Position numbers and translations under genes: made by a program | Origin: DASYAN01 sp036501345 | GTDB lineage: Bacteria; Chloroflexota; Ktedonobacteria; Ktedonobacterales; Ktedonobacteraceae | Assembly (NCBI GenBank): GCA_036501345.1 | Contig: DASYAN010000470.1 | Span: 1-10,317, forward strand | DNA length: 10,317 nt | Direction: 5' to 3' | Notes under the pieces: generated by a model | Told to the model about the DNA's origin: nothing | What the model saw: only the letters and a program-made list of their open reading frames with translations | Database searches by the model: none | Part shown: in pieces, positions 5,070 to 10,317 of the stretch | Position numbering within the stretch: position 1 is the first letter of the stretch | Layout: each line of letters opens with the position of its first letter

Positions 5070-6806
5070 GACTTTTCCTCGTTGAGCTAGACGATTTTTC
5101 TGGCATTCAGCCAGAGATTGTTGGAACGCTTTTAGAAGTGAGGTATCAGTCTGGTGGGCATGATAGAGTGCCCAGCCAATTTTCGGTAGACTCAGTGTAT
5201 CGGAATAAACGAGGTAGCGGCTCTCCCAGGTAGGCTGGAACTTCTTTTTGAAGTTGAAGAGCGATTGGTTCTTGCTGGGATTACCGAAGCGTTCCGTCAG
5301 AAAATCGACACTGGTACCCAGGAATGTCTCATCCTCCCCATTAGCGTTGCTCAACGGTGCCAATCCCAGGCTGACCATTTCGAAGCCACCACTCTTCATA
5401 TACTCGATACAGCGTGCAAGCAAGAGTTCCATCGTGCCTGGAGCACAGTTCTCTGCACGGCGCATCAGATCCAATCCCCAACCAAGACGTCCGTAGATCG
5501 GCACGAAGGACACAAATGCATGGACTTGATTATCGGAATCTACTGCAAGAGCATAAAGTTGTTGTGGGTCACCGTGGAGATCGAAACGTCCCATGCTGAA
5601 ACCCATCTCGTTGCCTCCCTTGGACATCAGCCAGTGGGAAGAAATGCTTTCCATCTGCGTGAGCTGATCGGGATTAGTGACCTGCCCACGGTAAAAGATG
5701 ACATGTACGCCTTCTTTCTCCGCTCGTTTAGCACTTGAACGAATGTTGGCCATTGCACCGCCTTTGAGTGTGAAGGCCTGTGGATTGAGTACGGCATCTT
5801 CACCAATCTTCAGGAGATGGAAACGAGCCTGTCGGTAGAGTACAGAGACAGCATCGTGTGTCTGCCAAAAGACAATCGTCCAGTCTTGCTCGCTACAGAA
5901 CTTGATGAATTGTTGAATTACATCAAACATTTCCTCATTGGGTCCAATCGGGTCGCCCGCAACGACGGCAGTACTGCCTTGCAGGACGTAGCTAATCACC
6001 GAATTGCCTGAAGTCGAAAAGAAGTATGACTTTTCCTCGCTAAGAGCAAAGTAAGAGATTGTATTCTTACCATATTTATAGGCGAGATTAACAACTCTGT
6101 CGCGTTCTTCGGTGTCTGGAATGAGAACTGCCGCAACAGGGCGAAAAATGGAAAACATTCCATAGAGAACTGCGCTGGTGCATAACAGTGGAAGTGCTTG
6201 CTGAAAGAAAAATGCAGGTGTTGCGTGCGAGACGTGCAGCGGTCCATGCGAAATCAAGTGTAAGATCACACCATCGATGCCTACCCGATCAATCCAGGGC
6301 GCGAAGCTGTCGTAGAGTACAATGAACCCACCTATAGTATAAAACGTCACAATACCTAATCCCAGGCCCAGAGCAATGTATCCGCGTCGTGCCGAAGGAG
6401 GATCACTTCGAGCATGGAAGAAACGTGAAAGTATAGATAGGAGTATAGCAAGCAATAATGCTATAACGGTTGCCAATATCGAACCACTACGCCTCACATG
6501 AAGGAGGGCTGACAAGATTAAGAGGACGAGTGTGATTATCCAAGCGTGCTGTTTGCCACGTGCCAGACCGTAAGAGAGCATAATGAGAAAGAAGCCTACT
6601 ACAACTGTGAATGTCTGGGCTGGTACCCGATGGTCTAGAATGGGCCAGGCTCCCAGAGGAATGTCCCAGTTTAGTTTTGGTGCCATTGCTGATAGCATAT
6701 CAGCAATGCCTACTAGGCCTGTGATCAGGCCAATAAGGTAGCGTATGATGTGTCGGATAGGATCAGTATGGGCAAGTGAAACCTTGCTGGTAATTTCTGA
6801 TTCCAT
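5040..6806 (-). CDS. MprF-like phosphatidylglycerol lysyltransferase (DUF2156 C-terminal domain)
   Basis: This is a 588-residue membrane protein. The N-terminal part has about six hydrophobic segments (near 20-40, 62-82, 88-103, 108-130, 143-165 and 201-221). The C-terminal half (about 235-545) is the aminoacyl-transferase domain: YFALSEEKSYFFS (252-264), VVAGDPIGP (281-289), a GEDAVLNPQAFTLKG segment (335-349), MGFSMGRFD (401-409), FVSFVPIYGRLGWGLDLMRR (431-450) and VSLGLAPLSN (478-487). The family transfers lysine (or another amino acid) from aminoacyl-tRNA to phosphatidylglycerol, lowering surface charge and giving resistance to cationic peptides. The protein is shorter than the roughly 840-residue MprF, with fewer membrane helices, so a full flippase module is unlikely. 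The ATG start has AAGGGG 4 nt upstream. The last codons overlap a hairpin of a possible mobile-element remnant. Two copies of a 33-nt repeat lie upstream. Confidence 0.92.
   Translation of the reverse strand: MESEITSKVSLAHTDPIRHIIRYLIGLITGLVGIADMLSAMAPKLNWDIPLGAWPILDHRVPAQTFTVVVGFFLIMLSYGLARGKQHAWIITLVLLILSALLHVRRSGSILATVIALLLAILLSILSRFFHARSDPPSARRGYIALGLGLGIVTFYTIGGFIVLYDSFAPWIDRVGIDGVILHLISHGPLHVSHATPAFFFQQALPLLCTSAVLYGMFSIFRPVAAVLIPDTEERDRVVNLAYKYGKNTISYFALSEEKSYFFSTSGNSVISYVLQGSTAVVAGDPIGPNEEMFDVIQQFIKFCSEQDWTIVFWQTHDAVSVLYRQARFHLLKIGEDAVLNPQAFTLKGGAMANIRSSAKRAEKEGVHVIFYRGQVTNPDQLTQMESISSHWLMSKGGNEMGFSMGRFDLHGDPQQLYALAVDSDNQVHAFVSFVPIYGRLGWGLDLMRRAENCAPGTMELLLARCIEYMKSGGFEMVSLGLAPLSNANGEDETFLGTSVDFLTERFGNPSKNQSLFNFKKKFQPTWESRYLVYSDTLSLPKIGWALYHAHQTDTSLLKAFQQSLAECQKNRLAQRGKVSGALEAMRL
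5042..5075 (+). terminator. 9-bp stem-loop at the element edge / lysyltransferase 3' end
   Basis: AAAGTCTCA (5042-5050) and TGAGACTTT (5067-5075) are perfect arms, with GGC/GCC able to extend the stem internally. On the plus strand the stem runs into TTTTCC, which resembles an intrinsic terminator. On the minus strand the arm ends exactly at the TAG stop of the lysyltransferase gene. It may instead be an end palindrome of an IS200/IS605-like element. Confidence 0.4.
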
Positions 6807-6849
6807 AAAACCCCTTCATTTCTTACTGAAGCTCTCGATGGTTGGGCCA

Positions 6850-6955
6850 CATTAAGGAAACTCTTGACTGGTGCTTGTTCTATATAAAGCCAGTGACACC
6901 ATCACTGACTATGCCAAAATCGCATTAAGAAAATTCTTGACTGGTGCTTGCTCTA
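6850..6955. repeat. duplicated 33-nt element upstream of the lysyltransferase gene
   Basis: Copies at 6850-6882 and 6923-6955 differ at three positions and share CATTAAG and TCTTGACTGGTGCTTG, with a step of 73 nt. The nearer copy lies about 45 nt upstream of the lysyltransferase start, so both fall where promoters or regulator sites would be. TTGACT on the plus strand has no properly spaced -10. Between the copies sits the inverted repeat CAGTGA/TCACTG (6891-6907). Confidence 0.7.
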
Positions 6956-7193
6956 CTAAAGGCTTCATTTAAAGGTTCATTGGCTACTTCTAGCTGGCTA
7001 TGTAATGTTTCGAATCCTCAAGCTATAATAATCTCAAGCAATAGTGTAGCATACATCTCCACTCCATTATACATTGAATAGTATGTCATATAGAGCGTAA
7101 GTCTTCCTTTGCCTACAACTTTTGTCCTATGCTAACTCAAAGACTCCTTCCAAGTTAGGGACCAAACCCAGCAGGTCAGAGATGAGTTTCGAG

Positions 7194-7209
7194 ATTTGCC
7201 ATGGCAAAT
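7194..7209. promoter_or_regulatory. perfect 16-bp palindrome, candidate operator
   Basis: ATTTGCCATGGCAAAT is fully self-complementary. It is enclosed by a second inverted pair, AGGTCA (7173-7178) and TGACCT (7209-7214). The dyad could bind a LacI- or GntR-like dimer, but no regulator gene or promoter is visible nearby. Confidence 0.4.
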
Positions 7210-7290
7210 GACCTTACAATGAAAAGATCAATTCGGAACACACTTCGTGGTAGCCTGTGATTAGCATAATCTACCGGGACTGTTATTTAC

Positions 7291-7368
7291 TAGAGACAAA
7301 TAGGACAACTTTGTCTAAATTATTGAGCCATTGCAAAATATATATAGAGGTGTCCTATTTGTCCTCTA
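7291..7368. repeat. 13-bp inverted repeat with alternative internal pairing
   Basis: GACAAATAGGACA (7295-7307) is the exact inverse of TGTCCTATTTGTC (7351-7363); allowing one bulged base, the arms extend to about 18 bp (7292 to 7368). GACAAA of the left arm can alternatively pair with TTTGTC at 7311-7316. The element is about 78 bp, in the range of a minimal mobile-element derivative or a structured leader, with no gene directly attached. Confidence 0.6.
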
Positions 7369-7877
7369 TGATGCGTTAGTTGAACAATGAATAGTCTCTC
7401 ATGTCATAGAACGCTGATAAGCTGCCATTTTTTGAGGTCTCTTTAACAAATATGGAGAAAGTGTCACCAATACCCAATGTTGTCTGCAATCTGGGCATTG
7501 CTCGTCACGCTCTCTACCCAACTTCTGCAGAGTATGACTAGAATTGGTAGCATATGGAGCTGATCAATATTCTATCGAGGGACTATTGCAATATCTTCTG
7601 AGTAATAATTACGTCTCTTTAGTTTTATTAGTCACATGTCTTCCGATTCTAACTATGTCTATGTAAAGCAAAGGAGGAAATATCTTGCTGCAATACTCTC
7701 TTTGTTGAAGTCAGATACAAGTGTCCAATGAATGGAGAGGAGAGTGGCTGCAACTCATCTCTTCTGCGTGCGTATATATGGCGCAACCAATTTTACAGGT
7801 CGGGAAATTATAGAATCAAGGACCTCACGTGCCAACACTGAGGCCTCTTTGTTGTAAGACTGTGAGGCTTGCTTATT

Positions 7878-8246
7878 ATGATACAGAGAGCAACTACTTT
7901 GGGACTTAGTGAACGCTTTGAGCGTGTCCTGGCTTACATGTTTTTCTGTTTTTCCGGAGTGGTCCTTTTCATTTTCGAGAAAAATCGCAATGTTCGCTGG
8001 CATGCAATGCAATCAATGCTCACATTTGGCACCCTGTTCGTGCTTATGTTTGTGGTCAGTGCGCTCAGGAGTATATTAGGAATTATTCCACTGCTTAGTT
8101 TATTGACCAACTTTGGCCTAGGCTTGCTCTTCAGCATTCTGCAAATCGTAACACTTTTTCTATGGCTATGGCTAATGGCTATGGCTATGGTACGCCCAAA
8201 TTATCGTTTGCCCTTCATTGGTAAGTGGGTACGCGTCTTCATTTAG
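7878..8246 (+). CDS. small DUF4870-like membrane protein
   Basis: This is a 122-residue protein starting at ATG 7878, with GAGG 10 nt upstream; an in-frame TTG at 7869 lies too close to that site. It has hydrophobic segments at about 17-33, 48-66 and 82-105. Between the first two lies EKNRNVRWHAMQS (34-46), which matches the E-x-N-x-x-V-R-x-H-A-x-Q-S signature of DUF4870/Tic20-like small membrane proteins. The C-terminus (RPNYRLPFIGKWVRV) also fits the usual P-x-I-G-x-W end. The function of the family is not established. It stands alone, followed by a strong stem-loop. The third helix is encoded by an ATGGCT hexamer repeat (8162-8190) that changes reading phase. Confidence 0.85.
   Translation: MIQRATTLGLSERFERVLAYMFFCFSGVVLFIFEKNRNVRWHAMQSMLTFGTLFVLMFVVSALRSILGIIPLLSLLTNFGLGLLFSILQIVTLFLWLWLMAMAMVRPNYRLPFIGKWVRVFI
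8162..8190 (+). repeat. ATGGCT hexamer repeat read in two phases
   Basis: Two copies of ATGGCT (8162-8173), one extra A (8174), and two more copies plus ATGG (8175-8190). In frame the first block encodes Leu-Trp pairs and the second Met-Ala pairs, so the extra base changes the product of the same hexamer while both remain hydrophobic. Confidence 0.8.
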
Positions 8247-8273
8247 TGAAGTCGTACTCTCTTTAACAATAGT

Positions 8274-8327
8274 GGACCCAGAAAGCTCTGGCATTCATTT
8301 CAAAGAGGGCTTTCTGGGTCCTACCTT
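8274..8327 (+). terminator. intrinsic-type terminator after the DUF4870-like gene
   Basis: GGACCCAGAAAGC (8274-8286) and GCTTTCTGGGTCC (8309-8321) are perfect 13-bp arms, extendable by three more pairs (one G-U) into a 16-bp stem with a 16-nt loop. It is followed by TACCTTTAA, a weak T tract. It lies 27 nt after the stop codon. Confidence 0.7.
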
Positions 8328-8762
8328 TAACTAATATAGCCCATCCTGCTCGTGATCTGTTGACAATGGCAGATATCGAGACTCGCCTGCTGCCTTATGT
8401 ATCTTCACCTTCCGCTTTCCTATGCATCTTCACCTTGTTTGTATCGTTCATTATAGGCAGATGTTGCGATTTCTTGTATAAGACAGACGCTCTCAACCCC
8501 ATGTTTTAGCCCATTGGTCACTGTACGAAATCTCTCAGGCTTCGTTCCCATCAGCGTACTCGCCTCATCAAGCTATGGTACCATCTTGCGCATATGTTTT
8601 ATGATAAATGAAAATTATTCACCATCGAAGTTTTTACCAAATGTTCACTATTGACAATATTTATTCCTGTCAATGAAACTGATCATTTAACAACAAAAAA
8701 CAGTGAGTGTTTTTTGCCAAACTAATGGTGTCAGAAATCTCAAACCGTACGCAGGAACAGAA
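8328..8762. other. 435-bp gap with short repeats
   Basis: No gene is seen. It holds a 16-bp direct repeat TATG(T/C)ATCTTCACCTT with a 25-nt step (8396-8411 and 8421-8436, one mismatch) and the inverted repeat ATTGACA-11-TGTCAAT (8650-8674), about 90 nt before the TPR gene. The left arm of that repeat contains a perfect -35 TTGACA (8651-8656), but no good -10 lies 16-18 nt downstream. A GTG at 8703 opens the TPR frame without a ribosome-binding site. Confidence 0.5.
8650..8674 (+). promoter_or_regulatory. inverted repeat containing TTGACA upstream of the TPR gene
   Basis: ATTGACA (8650-8656) and TGTCAAT (8668-8674) form perfect 7-bp arms. The left arm is a consensus -35 box, so the site could be an operator over the TPR-gene promoter; the -10 is not clear. 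Confidence 0.3.
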
Positions 8763-9899
8763 ATGGAAGATGATACTCAGGATCTAGACGCACTTTCTCA
8801 TCGTCAAGATTCGGTCCATTGGCCCGGAACCCTCCCCACTACTTTGGGTATTAACACTATTAAGGAAGTTTTAGATCACAAAGCAGTAAAAAATATACTC
8901 AGAGTAGAAAAAATATCAACATTCTTAGATATAGATGCATATAAAAATCGCCTTAATAAGATATGGCAATATAATCATACAAGCACTGCGCAAGGACTTT
9001 TAACATCCATTATTCTCGATATAGCGACTATTAGCGTTACTTTAGACCAAATAAGCGGTGAGGATGAAAGAACGGCCAGGGATATCTTGTGTCGCTATCT
9101 CCAAACGTATGGGCATATCATGCGTGATCAAGGGCAGTATACCGAGGCTATAATAGCTCTAGAGGAAGCGGTGAGTATAGCGGAATGCGTGAGCAATAAC
9201 CAGCTTCTCGCAGTCACTCTACTAAGGCTTGGGAATATTCACCATGATCGTGGAGATATTGCTCTGGCTCAGTCAAAGATAGATACTACTGATGTGAATA
9301 TGCAAAGAACGAGCGCAAATGCGGACTTTCAGGCCGCTATCAAGCATTTTGCTAGAATACGTACTATGAAGAATATCTCACCAGAAATGAGCATTGCTCT
9401 ATTGATGGGAGAAGGAAACACACAAGCACGTACGGCACATGGTAAAAAAGATGCTATTCTAGCAGCTCTAACATTGTTGAACGAAGCCGAGAAGTTCATT
9501 ACCGATAACTATTTGCAAGATTCGTCAGGAGACGAGTATTCAGTATTTGCCAACTCGATCGATGTGGCAAAGAGGCAGCTTCAAATCAGCAAAGCATCAG
9601 CCCTTCTTGCTGCTGACTGGCCTCGTGAAGCCTTACAGGAGCTAACAGAGATGCTGGGTCTTCCTCCACAGGGAAATATGACGCGCATGAATGCCTATAC
9701 AAATTTTTTATGGGCACAAGGGTATGCAGATACAGGAAAGCTTGAAGGAGCTGCACTATTAGCGCAGGATACTTTGGTAGTGATGAAACGTATTAAGTCC
9801 GAAGTGAATATTGCGCGTATACGTAGATTATATAGGCAATTGATCAATGCGGATAGCAGGCAGATAGAGGTGATACGGCTTGGGGTAATGTTGGGATGA
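8763..9899 (+). CDS. TPR-repeat protein lacking an HTH domain
   Basis: This is a 378-residue protein from ATG 8763, chosen because AGGA sits 6 nt upstream and the first plausible residues (MEDDTQDLD) follow; the frame is open to GTG 8703 without a ribosome-binding site. TPR-like helix pairs are visible at about 111-144 (LQTYGHIMRDQGQYTEAIIA followed by LEEAVSIAE) and 148-195 (AVTLLRLGNIHHDRGDIALAQ followed by FQAAIKHF), and weaker ones near 215-250 and 275-345 (ISKASALLAADWPREALQEL; WAQGYADTGKLEGAALLAQ). The end, NIARIRRLYRQL ... EVIRLGVMLG, resembles the C-terminus of Ktedonobacteria TPR proteins that normally carry an N-terminal Xre helix-turn-helix (recalled from family knowledge, not verified). 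No such domain is present here, so it may be an orphan protein-interaction subunit or a fragment. It stands alone. Confidence 0.75.
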   Translation: MEDDTQDLDALSHRQDSVHWPGTLPTTLGINTIKEVLDHKAVKNILRVEKISTFLDIDAYKNRLNKIWQYNHTSTAQGLLTSIILDIATISVTLDQISGEDERTARDILCRYLQTYGHIMRDQGQYTEAIIALEEAVSIAECVSNNQLLAVTLLRLGNIHHDRGDIALAQSKIDTTDVNMQRTSANADFQAAIKHFARIRTMKNISPEMSIALLMGEGNTQARTAHGKKDAILAALTLLNEAEKFITDNYLQDSSGDEYSVFANSIDVAKRQLQISKASALLAADWPREALQELTEMLGLPPQGNMTRMNAYTNFLWAQGYADTGKLEGAALLAQDTLVVMKRIKSEVNIARIRRLYRQLINADSRQIEVIRLGVMLG

Positions 9900-9918
9900 A
9901 GGCTCATTAGCTAGCTGC

Positions 9919-9936
9919 TATAAATAGAAATTTATA
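9919..9936 (+). promoter_or_regulatory. AT-rich dyad upstream of the DUF6114 gene
   Basis: TATAAAT (9919-9925) and ATTTATA (9930-9936) are perfect inverted arms around AGAA. TATAAA at 9919 or 9933 could be a -10 box, but there is no recognisable -35, so this is tentative. Confidence 0.25.
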
Positions 9937-9951
9937 AATAAGAGAAAAGAT

Positions 9952-10011
9952 GCTCCTTTCTCCCTCTTCAGTTTCTTCCTATTTCGGCGATACTCAACAA
10001 TAGGAAGGAGC
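9952..10011 (+). promoter_or_regulatory. leader that can occlude the ribosome-binding site of the DUF6114 gene
   Basis: The Shine-Dalgarno AGGAAGGAG (10002-10010) lies in the right arm of a perfect 9-bp hairpin, CTTCCTATT (9975-9983) with AATAGGAAG (9999-10007). A second upstream segment, GCTCCTTTC (9952-9960), pairs with 10003-10011 (nine pairs, one G-U). The two pairings exclude each other but both cover the ribosome-binding site. Confidence 0.5.
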
Positions 10012-10021
10012 GAATAGCATT

Positions 10022-10317
10022 ATGAGTATGCAGGACCAAACACAGCCCGGTGTAATTGTAACAACGGACAATCCATATGACACAGCTAATATTTTCCCTG
10101 ACTCTGCTCTTGAGACGGCCATGACGGTCATGATAGCTATATCTCCTGAGGAGCAGCAGCAACTCTCTCAAAATCAACCCCTAAGCAAAAAAGCACGAGC
10201 CAAGGACTGGCGGACGTGGTCTCGCTTTCGCCTGTGGAGGAAACAACGCCCATTCTGGGGATCATTGTTTTTGATACTGGCAGGTATTTTGGTGCTTGGA
10301 GGGCCTATGAGTCTTTT
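10022..10317 (+). CDS. DUF6114 membrane protein, 3' end outside window
   Basis: This is a partial gene of 98 complete codons plus an incomplete one. ATG 10022 follows AGGAAGGAG by 11 nt. Residues 1-60 are polar (Gln/Glu/Thr-rich, with SPEEQQQLSQ at about 40-49), then a basic WRTWSRFRLWRKQRPFWGS segment (about 64-82) leads into a membrane helix (LFLILAGILVLGGPMSL). The W-R-x-x-RPFWG-S-L-x-x-x-LAG pattern is the start of the DUF6114 domain, a small family of multi-pass membrane proteins of unknown function found in Actinomycetota and Ktedonobacteria. The 122-nt space after the TPR gene has an AT-rich dyad (TATAAAT/ATTTATA, 9919-9936) that might hold a -10 element, but no matching -35. Confidence 0.75.
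   Translation, partial: MSMQDQTQPGVIVTTDNPYDTANIFPDSALETAMTVMIAISPEEQQQLSQNQPLSKKARAKDWRTWSRFRLWRKQRPFWGSLFLILAGILVLGGPMSL

Larger units (their letters stand above)
6807..7877. other. 1.07-kb intergenic region with repeats and palindromes
   Basis: I found no convincing gene on either strand; all frames are short and lack matching ribosome-binding sites. The stretch contains a duplicated 33-nt element (6850-6955), an inverted repeat CAGTGA-5-TCACTG (6891-6907), a 16-bp palindrome inside a wider inverted repeat (7173-7214), a 13-bp inverted repeat with a 43-nt loop (7295-7363), and a perfect AAAGGAGG (7669-7676) that precedes only a 7-codon TTG frame. It is AT-rich and may include decayed genes or a small regulatory RNA. 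Confidence 0.5.

Noticed and set aside
5265..5738. 157-codon plus-strand frame
   Set aside because: It lies wholly inside the lysyltransferase gene, whose family motifs are clear on the other strand.
6864..6888. TTGACT ... TATAAA as a plus-strand promoter
   Set aside because: The spacer is only 13 bp and no gene follows on that strand for about 1 kb.
7201..7260. 19-codon ATG frame at the 16-bp palindrome
   Set aside because: No ribosome-binding site precedes it, and the start codon is simply the palindrome centre.
1..10317. CRISPR arrays, tRNA or rRNA genes
   Set aside because: No regularly spaced direct repeats of CRISPR size, no cloverleaf and no conserved rRNA segment were seen on either strand.

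Overview
The window reads as a chromosomal segment of a Ktedonobacteria-type Chloroflexota (Ktedonobacter/Dictyobacter-like). This is inferred from gene content, not from a marker gene: a membrane-anchored Ser/Thr kinase-like protein with a long Ser/Thr/Pro tail, a TPR protein of the type that class often links to HTH domains, a DUF6114 membrane protein, a DUF4870-like protein, and large AT-leaning intergenic gaps. There are no rRNA or tRNA genes and no CRISPR array.

Layout. Positions 2-535 (+) hold the 3' end of an unrecognised helical protein that ends in a stem-loop. Positions 541-1060 are mostly non-coding. Positions 1061-2683 (+) encode a kinase-fold protein that has lost every catalytic signature residue except the Asn of LKPEN and the Asp of DFG: a probable pseudokinase with four 31-residue tail repeats and a C-terminal membrane anchor. 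It is followed on the same strand by an AI-2E family (PerM/YdiK-type) permease at 2749-3927. On the other strand lies a type II toxin-antitoxin pair: RelE/ParE-like toxin (4364-4621), then Xre antitoxin (3996-4346). It is driven by a near-consensus promoter whose start point coincides with the toxin ATG and which carries two palindromes.

Positions 4751-5075 hold a chain of hairpins ending at an ATG that opens a 16-codon reading frame resembling the first residues of IscB. This looks like a solo or decayed HEARO/omega-RNA element of the IS200/IS605-IscB type. It abuts, and its last hairpin overlaps, the 3' end of an MprF-like phosphatidylglycerol lysyltransferase gene (5040-6806, -).

Positions 6807-7877 are about 1 kb without a convincing gene but contain several ordered repeats and palindromes, including a duplicated 33-nt element just upstream of the lysyltransferase gene. 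A small DUF4870-like membrane protein follows (7878-8246, +) with a strong stem-loop terminator, then a repeat-bearing gap, an orphan TPR protein (8763-9899, +), and the start of a DUF6114 membrane protein (from 10022, +) whose Shine-Dalgarno sequence can pair with two different upstream segments.

Functionally, the genes are mostly single transcription units, with no large operon. The shared theme is the cell envelope: lysyl-PG synthesis, a permease, small membrane proteins and an anchored pseudokinase. The most notable items are the pseudokinase, the candidate solo omega-RNA with truncated iscB, the leaderless toxin promoter, and the occluded ribosome-binding site near the right edge.
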